Assembly (NCBI RefSeq): GCF_900103285.1 | Contig: NZ_FNGS01000004.1 | Span: 353,960 to 417,959 of the forward strand | Direction: 5' to 3' | Source: Siphonobacter aquaeclarae | Lineage (GTDB): Bacteria; Bacteroidota; Bacteroidia; Cytophagales; Spirosomataceae | Length of the DNA stretch: 64,000 bases | Shown here: piece after piece, positions 1 to 8,158 of the stretch | Numbering within the stretch: the first letter of the stretch is position 1 | How the letters are laid out: every line of letters begins with the position of its first letter | Position numbers and translations under genes: made by a program | The notes under the pieces: model-generated | Seen by the model: only the letters and a program-made list of their open reading frames with translations | What the model was told of the DNA's origin: nothing | The model's database searches: none

Positions 1-812
1 ATATGGTAGGCATCGGAAGACATGCCGCCTCCAACGATTTCGCAGTAAATTTTGGCGCCGCGGGCTTTGGCGTGCTCGTATTCTTCGAGAACAAGAGCTG
101 CGCCGCCTTCTCCGAGGACAAAACCGTCGCGGTCTTTGTCGTACGGGCGGGAAGCCGTAGCCGCATCGTCATTGCGTTCTGAAAGGGCCTTGAGGGCGTT
201 GAAACCGCCGACACCCGCCTGGGTAACGGCTGCTTCAGAACCGCCTGATACACATGCGTCCATTTTACCGAGACGGATGTAGTTAAAGGCGTCGATCAGG
301 GCATTTCCGGAAGACGCGCAGGCCGAGACCGTCACATAGGTGGGTCCGCGGAAACCGTGCCGGATCGAGATCAGGCCGGAGGCGCTGTCGGCGATCATCT
401 TCGGGATAAAGAACGGATTGAAACGGGGGGTCCCGTCTCCGCCGCCAAACGAAAGTACTTCGTCTTCAAAGGTCTTGAGACCGCCGATACCGGCTCCCCA
501 GATCACACCAACCCGGTCGAGATCGAGTTTTTCTTTATCGAAGCCCGCGTCTTCAATGGCCTGGTCGGCCGTGACGACAGCGTACTGGGTAAACCAGTCC
601 ATCTTTCGGGCTTCCTGGCGAGGAATGTACGACTGCACATCGAAGTTTTTAACCTCACAGGCGAAGCGCGTCCGGAAGCGGGTGGCATCGAACCGGGTAA
701 TGCCAGCAGCGCCGCTGACACCGTTTTTCAGACCGTTCCAGTACTCGTCTACCGTATTTCCAATGGGGGTAAGAGCTCCAAGTCCAGTAATAACAACTCG
801 CTTTAATTGCAT
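1..812 (-). CDS. fabF: 3-oxoacyl-ACP synthase II, C-terminal part missing at window edge
   Basis: Condenses malonyl-ACP with acyl-ACP in type II fatty acid elongation in the cytoplasm. The visible N-terminal 270 residues start with MQLKRVVITGLGALTPIGN, the standard start of KAS II enzymes. The catalytic cysteine is C165 in the motif VSACASSG. The two catalytic histidines lie outside the window. The start at 812 is chosen because it gives the conserved N-terminus and no alternative ATG precedes it. The gene follows acpP on the same strand after 175 bp, the common acpP-fabF arrangement in bacteria, so it is probably co-transcribed from the promoter upstream of acpP. FabB is the alternative, but the acpP linkage and N-terminal sequence favour FabF. 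Confidence 0.95.
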   Translation of the reverse strand, partial: MQLKRVVITGLGALTPIGNTVDEYWNGLKNGVSGAAGITRFDATRFRTRFACEVKNFDVQSYIPRQEARKMDWFTQYAVVTADQAIEDAGFDKEKLDLDRVGVIWGAGIGGLKTFEDEVLSFGGGDGTPRFNPFFIPKMIADSASGLISIRHGFRGPTYVTVSACASSGNALIDAFNYIRLGKMDACVSGGSEAAVTQAGVGGFNALKALSERNDDAATASRPYDKDRDGFVLGEGGAALVLEEYEHAKARGAKIYCEIVGGGMSSDAYH

Positions 813-987
813 AGCGGAATGGTTTTGGGTAATCACGACAGGTATTTCCGGACCACCCGGCCTTTCAGCGAAAGTAGGGTGTATTTTCCGGAAAGTGAAC
901 CTGACCGAGCAAAATCAAAAAAATGTGCTAATCCGAAAAGGGACATAAACATGCCCATTTTCAAATTAGCACCGCTGAAAGAGATAC

Positions 988-1224
988 TTACTTGGCGTGT
1001 TCTTCCAGATAAGCAACAGCTTGTCCGACCGTCGTGATCGTTTCAGCCTGATCATCAGGAATGGACACGTTGAATTCCTTTTCAAATTCCATGATGAGTT
1101 CCACGGTATCGAGCGAGTCAGCACCGAGGTCGTTCGTGAAGCTAGCCTCGGGGGTTACTTCCGACTCCTCCACGCCCAATTTGTCAATGATAATCTGCTT
1201 GACCTTAGCTGAGATTTCTGACAT
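988..1224 (-). CDS. acpP: acyl carrier protein
   Basis: Carries growing acyl chains on a 4'-phosphopantetheine arm for fatty acid synthesis. The 78-residue acidic protein has the DSL attachment motif with Ser37 ([10 protein letters not shown]), and its length and acidity match bacterial ACPs. The start [10 protein letters not shown] is typical. It sits directly upstream of fabF on the same strand, which supports an acpP-fabF operon. A Bacteroidota-type promoter lies about 60 bp upstream. No oddities seen. Confidence 0.97.
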   Translation of the reverse strand: MSEISAKVKQIIIDKLGVEESEVTPEASFTNDLGADSLDTVELIMEFEKEFNVSIPDDQAETITTVGQAVAYLEEHAK

Positions 1225-1283
1225 TGTTATGAATGATTTGGTTCAAAAAACGTCGCAAAGAAAATTACTTGCTTTCAGATTGA

Positions 1284-1312
1284 CAAACATATTTTTCGGA
1301 TAGTCGGAACAA
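1284..1312 (-). promoter_or_regulatory. putative acpP promoter (Bacteroidota type)
   Basis: Read on the minus strand, TTG (1310-1312) is followed after 18 bases by TATGTTTG (1284-1291), matching the Bacteroidota -33 TTTG / -7 TAnnTTTG consensus. It is about 60 bases upstream of the acpP start codon. Confidence 0.6.
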
Positions 1313-1341
1313 CGAAAGCCAAAAACGGACGTTAAGGCTAT

Positions 1342-1383
1342 GCCGGAGGAAAGAATTGCGACGGGCAATCCCTTTCCTCCGGC
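1342..1383 (-). terminator. hairpin downstream of the DUF2807 gene
   Basis: A perfect 12-bp inverted repeat (GCCGGAGGAAAG / CTTTCCTCCGGC) has a partly paired loop. It lies between the DUF2807 stop and the acpP promoter, so it probably ends that transcript. On the minus strand it is not followed by a good U-run, so termination strength is uncertain. Confidence 0.5.
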
Positions 1384-1401
1384 CTTATTTTTCCGGCGAT
1401 T

Positions 1402-2088
1402 TTACTCGCTGCGAACCGAACTCGCGCCTGAGGTATTGGCCTGTACCGACGGATGCCCGCGGTACCGGATTTTACTCGCGCCGCTTGCCTGGGCTGACAG
1501 GGATTCTTTCACGTTGACATGCGCCGAACTGGCACCGGAGGCGTCAATAACGGCCCGGTCTACCGCAAAATCTCCTCCCTGGAAGGACGTCGCGCCTGAC
1601 ACCGACCCTTTGATTTCTCCGGCGCTGCCCGTCAGGTTGATGGACGAAGCGCCTGACAGATCCAGGGCTACCTGCTTCGCTTTCACATCGATTTTCGCAT
1701 TGGACGCACCCGAAATCCGGATGTCAAGTTTGTCGGAACTGAAACCGGCAATATCTGATTTCGTTGCTCCGCTGAGCTGAATACCCTTCAGGGCCGGCAT
1801 GCGGAGGGTGATCGTCACCCGCTCCCGCCGGTTGTTTTTCCACCAGCCTTTGTCTTTTTCCTTGAAGTGAATATCGAGCTCGCCGTTGCGAACTTCTGCT
1901 ACCAGGTCGTCAAGATCCTTCGCTTCTCCCTCTGCTTTCACGCTGAAGTCACCGGGACGTACGTCCACGACAAATGCAGAAGAAAGCTGAAAGCGGTCGA
2001 AATTCTTGAGAGAGAAAGTACGGGTTTCCTGAGCAAAAAGCGTGGTGCTGCAACCCAGCAGTACGAGGAGAAAGGTGAAATGTTTCAT
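1402..2088 (-). CDS. exported DUF2807 (head-GIN type) protein
   Basis: Probable exported beta-helical protein of unknown role. The 228-residue product begins with a signal peptide that ends near LFAQ; a cysteine at position 13 (LLGC) makes lipidation a weaker alternative. The mature part has at least seven spaced SGA[ST] motifs (for example SGATKSDI, SGASNAKI, SGASSINL), the regular turn repeat of DUF2807, the family often labelled putative auto-transporter adhesin. No catalytic residues are recognisable. The gene stands alone between acpP and rplS, with a hairpin downstream. The adhesin label is a family name, not a demonstrated function. Confidence 0.82.
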   Translation of the reverse strand: MKHFTFLLVLLGCSTTLFAQETRTFSLKNFDRFQLSSAFVVDVRPGDFSVKAEGEAKDLDDLVAEVRNGELDIHFKEKDKGWWKNNRRERVTITLRMPALKGIQLSGATKSDIAGFSSDKLDIRISGASNAKIDVKAKQVALDLSGASSINLTGSAGEIKGSVSGATSFQGGDFAVDRAVIDASGASSAHVNVKESLSAQASGASKIRYRGHPSVQANTSGASSVRSE

Positions 2089-2107
2089 CAGATGACCTTG
2101 TTTGATG

Positions 2108-2197
2108 TTTGGAGTTGAGGGTTGAGAGCTTAGGGTTTAGGGTTGAGAGGCCTGCTACCGGTACTCTACCCCATGCCCTCTGCCCCACGCCCCCTGC
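2108..2197. repeat. two short-motif intergenic repeat tracts
   Basis: The first tract, about 2108-2150, is built from degenerate 7-mers (GGAGTTG, AGGGTTG, TTAGGGT, TTAGGGT), resembling a telomere-type (TTTAGGG) array. After a short gap, 2167-2197 is a C-rich tract made of CCCCATGCCCTCTG and CCCCACGCCCCCTG units. Neither tract encodes protein. They lie between the DUF2807 gene and the rplS promoter. Confidence 0.6.
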
Positions 2198-2261
2198 ATT
2201 TCCCAACAGATGCCATTCCACACAACCACGTTGCACTTTCACCGAAATATTTCCCCGTGTC

Positions 2262-2291
2262 TTGCGGAATGAATAAAATTCCCTACTTTTG
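2262..2291 (+). promoter_or_regulatory. rplS promoter
   Basis: TTG (2262-2264), 19 bases, then TACTTTTG (2284-2291) match the Bacteroidota -33/-7 consensus with ideal spacing. The predicted start site lies about 80 bases before the rplS ATG, which leaves room for a ribosomal-protein leader. Confidence 0.72.
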
Positions 2292-2374
2292 CGGTTCATT
2301 TCGGCAACCGCTCGACCTGTGGGATTCCGATGTTGCCGTTTTCATCAGTTAAGACCTTAATACACAAACTCGTC

Positions 2375-2731
2375 ATGAGTGAGCTGATCAAGCTGGTAGA
2401 GGCCGACAATGCTGCCCGCCGGAACGACATCCCCGATTTCAACTCAGGTGATACGGTAAACGTACACGTGAAAATCCGCGAAGGTAACAAGGAGCGTATC
2501 CAGATCTTCACCGGAGCCGTTATCCAACGCAAAAACGCCGGTTCCAACGGCGAAACATTCACCGTCCGGAAAGTATCCAACGGCGTTGGTGTTGAGCGTA
2601 TCTTCCCGATCCTGTCCCCCAACATCGAAAAGATCGAAGTAGTCCGTTTTGGCGCTGTCCGTCGGTCACGTCTGTATTACCTCCGCGGCAAGCAGGGTAA
2701 GGCAGCGAAGATCAAGGAGAAGAAGAAATAA
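2375..2731 (+). CDS. rplS: 50S ribosomal protein L19
   Basis: Component of the large ribosomal subunit at the interface with the 30S subunit. The 118-residue protein begins MSELIKLVE and contains the L19 hallmarks [23 protein letters not shown] and GVGVERIFP, followed by a basic C-terminus ([17 protein letters not shown]). An in-frame ATG at 2330 would add 15 residues; 2375 is preferred because the family is about 115 residues long and starts at this motif. It has its own promoter and a strong terminator, so it is monocistronic here, not in the usual rpsP-rimM-trmD-rplS operon. Confidence 0.97.
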   Translation: MSELIKLVEADNAARRNDIPDFNSGDTVNVHVKIREGNKERIQIFTGAVIQRKNAGSNGETFTVRKVSNGVGVERIFPILSPNIEKIEVVRFGAVRRSRLYYLRGKQGKAAKIKEKKK

Positions 2732-2755
2732 GCATATTCGTTGCTACGCAGAAGA

Positions 2756-2789
2756 AAGGGCCGTTCCCATGGGAATGGCCCTTCTTTTT
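2756..2789 (+). terminator. rho-independent terminator of rplS
   Basis: AAGGGCC-G-TTCCC, two-base loop, GGGAA-T-GGCCCTT, followed by CTTTTT. The stem is about 13 bp and lies 24 bases after the rplS stop. Confidence 0.85.
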
Positions 2790-2953
2790 GTCCCTTTCCT
2801 CCGGTTTTCCAGCTTCGTTTTCAGGGCGGGCGGATCGTCTCCTGACGAAAAATGGAAAAAAGTGGCTTACTTTCGGAGCTTTGCGGACCAGTCCGGTAGT
2901 ATTTTTCGGGTTCAGGGACGTAAAATAATACCTCTTATACCTGCAACAAGCGA

Positions 2954-3787
2954 ATGAAAATCGACGCCCATCAGCATTTCTGGCACTTTGATCCGGTGCG
3001 GGATGCCTGGATTACCCCCTCTATGGAAGTCATCCGCCGTGATTTCCTTCCCGAAGACCTTCTCCCCGTACTCCGCGCCGCCGGTATCGACGGCGCCATA
3101 TCGGTTCAGGCCAGCCAATCCGAGCTGGAAACCGAATTTCTGCTGGGACTGGCCGAAGGTCAGGACGCGATCAGGGGGGTCGTCGGCTGGGTAGACCTGC
3201 GGGCCGACAACCTTCGCGAGCGGCTCGACTACTTCCGCCCGAACTCCAAACTCCGGGGCTTCCGCCATATCGTACAGGCCGAACCGGATGATCTGTTTCT
3301 CCTCCGGACGGAATTTATGGACGGCGTACGCCTGCTGGAAGAGTATGGATACACCTACGACATTCTTATATACCCGAATCAATTGCCGGTAGCCCGGGAA
3401 TTCGTCACCCGATTGCCCCATCAGAAGTTCGTCGTTGACCACCTCGCAAAACCCTATATCAAGCAGGGGAATATCGAGAAATGGGCCCATGACATGGAAA
3501 GCCTGGCCCGCCGGGAAAATGTCTCGTGCAAGGTATCCGGTATGGTTACCGAGGCCGACTGGGAACAGTGGACCCCGGAGCAGCTGCGCCCCTATCTTGA
3601 TGTGGTATTCGAAGCGTTCGGTCCGGACCGGGTTCTATTCGGCTCTGATTGGCCGGTTTGCCTGGTGGCGAGCTCCTACGAACGGTGGATACAGGTACTG
3701 GAAGCCTATATGGCTCCTTTCACCGAATCGGAAAAGGCGCGGTTCTGGGGCGACAATACCCTCCGGTTCTATGACATTCCGGCCTAA
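2954..3787 (+). CDS. amidohydrolase-2 family lactonase, probable L-fuconolactone hydrolase
   Basis: Predicted to open a sugar 1,5-lactone (L-fucono- or L-rhamnonolactone) to its aldonic acid. The 277-residue protein has the COG3618 amidohydrolase layout: an N-terminal metal-site motif DAHQHFW (residues 4-10), the central VVDHLAKP (His163) and the C-terminal FGSDWPV with Asp232. It is the first gene of a tight operon with an SDR dehydrogenase (30 bp downstream) and an L-fucose permease homologue. Together these give uptake, oxidation at C1 and lactone hydrolysis of the non-phosphorylative deoxyhexose route. Fucose over rhamnose is inferred from FucP. The dehydratase and aldolase of the pathway are not in the window. 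Confidence 0.85.
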   Translation: MKIDAHQHFWHFDPVRDAWITPSMEVIRRDFLPEDLLPVLRAAGIDGAISVQASQSELETEFLLGLAEGQDAIRGVVGWVDLRADNLRERLDYFRPNSKLRGFRHIVQAEPDDLFLLRTEFMDGVRLLEEYGYTYDILIYPNQLPVAREFVTRLPHQKFVVDHLAKPYIKQGNIEKWAHDMESLARRENVSCKVSGMVTEADWEQWTPEQLRPYLDVVFEAFGPDRVLFGSDWPVCLVASSYERWIQVLEAYMAPFTESEKARFWGDNTLRFYDIPA

Positions 3788-3817
3788 CGGCAAACCCTAG
3801 CATCCTCTCTTTTACAC

Positions 3818-4606
3818 ATGGATTTACAGCTTAGCAACAAGATTATCATCGTCACCGGCGGCGCCAAAGGCATCGGAGAAGGTATCTGCCGGGTACTGGC
3901 GGCTGAAGGCGCCATTCCCGTCATCGTTGGCCGCAACGAAGAAGACAACCGGAAAGCGGTAGAAGCCATCGAAGCAGCCGGCGGCCGCGCCTTCGCGGTA
4001 TCGGCGGAACTGACGCAGCCCGCGGAATGCGAAAAGGCGGTCCGCCTGACCCTGGAGCAATTCGGACGTATCGACGGACTGGTCAACAACGCCGGTGTAA
4101 ACGACGGCGTCGGACTGGAAAACGGGACATACGAAGGGTTCGTCGCTTCGCTTCACAAGAACGTCATTCACTATTACCTGATGGCGCAGTATGCGCTGCC
4201 CGCCCTGAAAGAATCGAAGGGTGCTATTGTCAACATCGGGTCGAAAACGGCCGAAACCGGCCAGGGTGGTACCTCTGCCTATGCAGCTGCCAACGGCGGC
4301 CGCAACGCCCTCACGCGGGAATGGGCGGTAGAACTGCTCAAGTACGGTATTCGGGTCAACGCCGTCATCGTGGCGGAATGCTGGACGCCGCTTTACGAAC
4401 GCTGGCTGAACGGACTGTCAAATCCCGAGGAAAAGCTGAAGGAAATCACCCGGAATATTCCCCTGGAGCAACGGATGACGACCGCCGAAGAACTCGGCAA
4501 CGCCGTCGCTTTTCTCCTTTCCGGACGTTCCAGCCATACCACCGGCCAGTTGATCCATGTCGACGGCGGCTATGTGCATCTTGATCGCGCGCTCGCCAAT
4601 GCCTGA
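3818..4606 (+). CDS. SDR oxidoreductase, probable L-fucose dehydrogenase, with Asn at the catalytic Lys position
   Basis: Classical short-chain dehydrogenase of 262 residues. The Rossmann motif TGGAKGIG (13-20) and NNAG (90-93) are intact, Ser142 and Tyr155 are present, and the C-terminus ends in HVDGGYVHLD. The expected YxxxK is YAAAN: the active-site lysine is replaced by Asn159, encoded by AAC. The stretch ALTREWAVELL is typical of the sugar-dehydrogenase branch linked to fucose/fuconate oxidation. It lies between the lactonase and the fucP homologue in one operon, so C1 oxidation of L-fucose is the best guess; oxidation of a later intermediate (2-keto-3-deoxy-fuconate) is also possible. 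The lysine loss is either tolerated in this subfamily or marks altered chemistry. Confidence 0.8.
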   Translation: MDLQLSNKIIIVTGGAKGIGEGICRVLAAEGAIPVIVGRNEEDNRKAVEAIEAAGGRAFAVSAELTQPAECEKAVRLTLEQFGRIDGLVNNAGVNDGVGLENGTYEGFVASLHKNVIHYYLMAQYALPALKESKGAIVNIGSKTAETGQGGTSAYAAANGGRNALTREWAVELLKYGIRVNAVIVAECWTPLYERWLNGLSNPEEKLKEITRNIPLEQRMTTAEELGNAVAFLLSGRSSHTTGQLIHVDGGYVHLDRALANA

Positions 4607-4639
4607 GCCGCTTCACCTACCACTCTAAACGCTCACTAA

Positions 4640-6001
4640 ATGGCACTCGGCCCAGCACCCGAAAACGTCAAACTCAAGGAAGGCACGTCGTCCGGCAGCT
4701 ACCTCATCCCGTTCGCGCTTGTTACCAGTCTTTTCTTTTTGTGGGGGCTGGCGAACTCCCTCAACGGATCGCTCATCAAGCAATTTCAGATTGCCCTGGA
4801 CCTGAGCCGGTTCCAGGCAGGTATCGTGGATTTCGCCTTTTACCTCGGCTATTTCTTCATGGCGCTCCCGGCCGGGTACGTCATGCGGAAATTCGGTTAT
4901 AAAAAAGGTATTCTTTTCGGCCTGGTCCTGTACTCGGCCGGCGCGTTTCTCTTTTATCCTGCGGCCAGCGCCCGGGTATACGGCTTTTTCCTTTTTGCGC
5001 TGTTTATGATTGCGAGTGGAATCGCGTTCCTCGAAACGGCGGCAAACCTGTATGTAACCGTACTGGGAGAGCCTCAAAAAGCGGAATGGCGGCTGAATTT
5101 CTCGCAGTCTTTCAACGGGATCAGCCTGATCCTCGGTCCGGTTATCGGCGCCCTCTTTATTTTCTCGGAAAAAGAATATACGCCGGAAATGCTCCAGGCA
5201 CTGCCGGCTGCCCAGGCCGAAGCGATCCGGGTAGAAGAAGCCCTTTCCGTTCAGGGTCCCTACCTGTTTATCGGAACGATTGTGGCGCTGGTAGCCATTC
5301 TCTTTGCGGTCATGAAAATGCCGGAAGTAGGTGCGGAAGAAGAAAAATCAGCCGGGAAAATCCCCATTACCCATTTGTTCCGTCACCGCCACCTGGTATT
5401 CGGGATCCTCGCCCAGTTTGCCAACGTGGGCGCGCAGGCGACGCTCTGGGGGTATTTTGTGGATTTCAAGCTCGATTTCTCGCGTGAAAAGCACTGGGTA
5501 CTCGCCGAAGGCTGGATGAACTTCATCAACGCCGTAACGGGAACCGACGCGGCTAACCTGTCCAATACCCAGATCGCCGGATTCCATGCGTCGTTTGCAC
5601 TGGTACTCTTTATGCTGGGTCGCTTTGTCGGCACGTCACTCATGACCCGAATGCCGGCTAACCGGGTACTTTCCCTGTTTTCAATCGGATCGGTAATTCT
5701 TGTAGGTCTGGCGATTCTTACCGGCGGACTGACGGCTATCATCTGCCTCAGCTTCACGTATTTCTGCCAGTCGATTATGTTCCCGACGATCTTTGCTCTG
5801 GCGACGAAAAACCTCGGCGTAGAGGCTAAAATCGCCTCTTCTCTCGTCATTATGAGTATTGTAGGCGGTGCGGTGCTGCCGCTGGTAGCAGGACTTCTGT
5901 TCCCCGCCGGTGCCTCCGCTGCGCTGCTGGTACCGCTGGTCTGCTTTATGGTGGTGGTTTTCTTCGCCTTAAAGGGATATAAAATCCGGCCGGTAGACTA
6001 A
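4640..6001 (+). CDS. fucP: L-fucose:H+ symporter family MFS transporter
   Basis: Inner-membrane proton-coupled sugar uptake. The 453-residue protein has about twelve hydrophobic segments and the FucP-branch features: LFFLWGLANSLNG near the start, GYFFMALPAGYVMRKFGYK around the first cytoplasmic loop, and SFTYFCQSIMFPTIFALA in the C-terminal half. It closes the lactonase-SDR-transporter operon (33 bp after the SDR) and is followed by a terminator. Close FucP relatives also carry galactose, glucose or N-acetylglucosamine, so the substrate rests on gene context. Confidence 0.86.
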   Translation: MALGPAPENVKLKEGTSSGSYLIPFALVTSLFFLWGLANSLNGSLIKQFQIALDLSRFQAGIVDFAFYLGYFFMALPAGYVMRKFGYKKGILFGLVLYSAGAFLFYPAASARVYGFFLFALFMIASGIAFLETAANLYVTVLGEPQKAEWRLNFSQSFNGISLILGPVIGALFIFSEKEYTPEMLQALPAAQAEAIRVEEALSVQGPYLFIGTIVALVAILFAVMKMPEVGAEEEKSAGKIPITHLFRHRHLVFGILAQFANVGAQATLWGYFVDFKLDFSREKHWVLAEGWMNFINAVTGTDAANLSNTQIAGFHASFALVLFMLGRFVGTSLMTRMPANRVLSLFSIGSVILVGLAILTGGLTAIICLSFTYFCQSIMFPTIFALATKNLGVEAKIASSLVIMSIVGGAVLPLVAGLLFPAGASAALLVPLVCFMVVVFFALKGYKIRPVD

Positions 6002-6026
6002 GCAGGCACAGACTGCGTTATTCCGG

Positions 6027-6061
6027 AAAGCCGGGTATTTCTTCGGAAGTGCCCGGCTTTT
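6027..6061 (+). terminator. terminator of the fucose-type operon
   Basis: AAAGCCGGG (6027-6035) pairs with CCCGGCTTT (6052-6060), with further partial pairing in the loop and a short T-run. It lies 25 bases after the fucP stop. Confidence 0.8.
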
Positions 6062-6106
6062 GACTTACCGCCGTTTGGCTTTGAAAGCCTTCCATCTAAA
6101 AAATTC

Positions 6107-6136
6107 TTAACAGACGAGCCTTTCCGTCTATCTTTG
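6107..6136 (+). promoter_or_regulatory. putative rseP promoter
   Basis: TATCTTTG (6129-6136) matches TAnnTTTG; TTA sits 19 bases upstream in place of the -33 TTG. It is about 75 bases before the rseP start. Confidence 0.5.
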
Positions 6137-6209
6137 CGTTAACCAGTCAAACCGACTTCCGGCCGCGTTCGTCTCCGGACAGCCGGTTCCCAATTAAACA
6201 CCGAATCGA

Positions 6210-7604
6210 ATGAGTGGATGGATTATGGCCGGGCAGTTGCTCCTCGGTCTTTCAATTCTGGTAGGCTTACACGAGTTTGGGCACTTCGCCTTTGCCAAGC
6301 TCTTCAAAATACGCGTCAATAAGTTTTACATCTTTTTTGACTTTCTCTTTCCCCTTCCGAACGTCGCCAATTTCGCGCTCTGGAAGAAGAAAATCGGAGA
6401 GACGGAGTACGGTATCGGCTGGTTTCCGCTGGGCGGGTATGTGCAGATTGACGGAATGATCGACGAAACCCAGGAGTCCTCCAAACTCTCGAGCGAGCCT
6501 CAGCCCTGGGAATTCCGCGCCAAACCGGCCTGGCAACGCCTGCTGGTGATGCTCGGCGGGATTATTGTCAACATCATTACCGGGATCGTCATCTTCGTTT
6601 CCCTCTCCTACCAGAACGGGTACAACTACATTCCGGTCGCGGAGGTAAACAAAAACGGGATCGTCGCCGGCGAACTCGCCAAAGCCATCGGCCTGCAAAC
6701 GGGCGACAAAATCCTGAAAGTAAACGGCCAGGCAGTAGAAGATTTCCGGCAGGACGTCGTTGGCCGGGTACTGCTCGAATCCAACAGCAACTACACCGTT
6801 GAGCGAAACGGACAGGAACTGACCGTGGCAGTTCCGAATGACCTCGCCGGTCAGCTCGCCAAAGACAACAACCCGGAGCGCTTCCTGAGCACCTTCACCC
6901 GTTTCGACGGCATCGCGCAGGTAGCCAAGCCGGAAGAGCCCGGTCTTTTCGCCCGGTTCTTCGGGTCGAAGCCGAAGGTATACCCTGCCTGGGAATCCGG
7001 CATGCGTGATAACGACAAGATTGTCAGCATCAACGGAACACCGATCACCTATTACCACCAGTTTACGGATATCCTTGCCGCCAACAAAGGCAAGGTACTC
7101 GACGTGGTACTCGACCGGAACGGCAAGAAACTCACCGTGAAGCCCCGCGTGACGCCCGAAGGCAAGCTCCTGCTCTACGCCAAGCGCACGCCGCTTCAGA
7201 CGCCCGCCCACGTGGATTACTCCTTCGGACAGGCGCTCGCTGCCGGTACCTATGACGCCTTTGACGTCGTTGTGAAAAACGTAAAGGGCTTCGGAAAAAT
7301 CTTCAAGGGTGAAGTCGCTGCGACAGACGCCATCAGCGGTCCGGTGGGTATCAGCAAACTGTATGGAGAAATCTGGGACTGGAACCACTTCTGGACTGTC
7401 ACCGGCCTGCTTTCGATGGCGCTGGCGTTTATGAACGCGCTGCCGATTCCGGCACTTGACGGCGGTCATGTGATTTTCCTCCTCTACGAGATGATCCTGC
7501 GCCGCGCACCGTCCGAAAAATTCCTCGAACGTGCGCAGCAAATCGGAACGATTCTCCTGCTCGGCCTGATGGTCTTCGCTATCGGAAACGATCTTTTCAA
7601 GTAA
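6210..7604 (+). CDS. rseP: RIP site-2 metalloprotease RseP
   Basis: Inner-membrane zinc protease that cuts transmembrane anti-sigma factors and cleared signal peptides. The 464-residue protein has the zinc motif HEFGH (21-25) in its first membrane helix, PDZ-like repeats in the middle (for example LQTGDKILKVNGQAV and GMRDNDKIVSINGTPI) and the third-ligand motif NALPIPALDG (409-418, Asp417). Family length and order are normal. It has its own promoter and is followed after one base by a DUF6702 gene, so the two are co-transcribed. The FecR-type anti-sigma factor encoded at 58.9-59.9 kb is a plausible kind of substrate (inference). Confidence 0.95.
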   Translation: MSGWIMAGQLLLGLSILVGLHEFGHFAFAKLFKIRVNKFYIFFDFLFPLPNVANFALWKKKIGETEYGIGWFPLGGYVQIDGMIDETQESSKLSSEPQPWEFRAKPAWQRLLVMLGGIIVNIITGIVIFVSLSYQNGYNYIPVAEVNKNGIVAGELAKAIGLQTGDKILKVNGQAVEDFRQDVVGRVLLESNSNYTVERNGQELTVAVPNDLAGQLAKDNNPERFLSTFTRFDGIAQVAKPEEPGLFARFFGSKPKVYPAWESGMRDNDKIVSINGTPITYYHQFTDILAANKGKVLDVVLDRNGKKLTVKPRVTPEGKLLLYAKRTPLQTPAHVDYSFGQALAAGTYDAFDVVVKNVKGFGKIFKGEVAATDAISGPVGISKLYGEIWDWNHFWTVTGLLSMALAFMNALPIPALDGGHVIFLLYEMILRRAPSEKFLERAQQIGTILLLGLMVFAIGNDLFK

Positions 7605-7605
7605 T

Positions 7606-8118
7606 ATGCGGATCAGCCAAACAACAGGGAAAGCAGCCGGGCTCGCCGTCGCGTGCCTCCTTTCCCTGTTGTTTGCCTTTCGTGCCCATGATTTCCACAA
7701 CAGCCTGACTGAAATGCGGTACAACGCCAGGACGGGTAATTTCGAAGTGGAGATCAAGCTGTTTACGGACGACCTGGAAACAGCCCTTAACAAGGGAAAC
7801 AAAGGCCCGAAAATCCATATTCAGGACAACGACAAAAACGACCGCCTGGTCGAAGCCTACGTCCGCAAACACTTTAAATGGAGTAACCCGCAGGGGGCGC
7901 TTCGCCCCTATCAGTACGTCGGAAAGCAGAATGAACTCGACGCTACCTGGGTTTTTCTCGAACTTCCTTTTTCCGGCCCGCTGCCCGGTTGTAAAATCCA
8001 GCAGTCTGCATTGACCGACGTATTCGACGACCAGCAGAATATCGTCAATCTTACCTTTGGCGCCGAAAAAAAGTACTTCCTCTTCAACGAAAAAGTAACG
8101 GTTCGCCCTGTTGAGTAA
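7606..8118 (+). CDS. DUF6702 family exported protein
   Basis: Uncharacterised. The 170-residue protein begins with a hydrophobic signal sequence (AAGLAVACLLSLLFAFRA) followed by HDFHNSLTEMRYN, matching the conserved start of DUF6702 proteins, which are widespread in Bacteroidota. The rest is predicted beta-rich, with a C-terminal acidic DVFDDQQNIVNL stretch. It begins one base after the rseP stop, so coupling to rseP is likely. No catalytic motif is visible. A periplasmic location is inferred from the signal. Confidence 0.75.
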   Translation: MRISQTTGKAAGLAVACLLSLLFAFRAHDFHNSLTEMRYNARTGNFEVEIKLFTDDLETALNKGNKGPKIHIQDNDKNDRLVEAYVRKHFKWSNPQGALRPYQYVGKQNELDATWVFLELPFSGPLPGCKIQQSALTDVFDDQQNIVNLTFGAEKKYFLFNEKVTVRPVE

Positions 8119-8158
8119 ATGAGCCGATTTTCGTTTCTTTCCCGAAACGAACAATCCC

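Noticed and set aside
2108-2197. Possible CRISPR array
   Set aside because: The units are 7-14 bases, degenerate and lack unique spacers.
6267-7802. 511-codon open frame on the minus strand opposite rseP and the DUF6702 gene
   Set aside because: Shadow of rseP, which has its catalytic motifs in frame; the antisense product resembles nothing.
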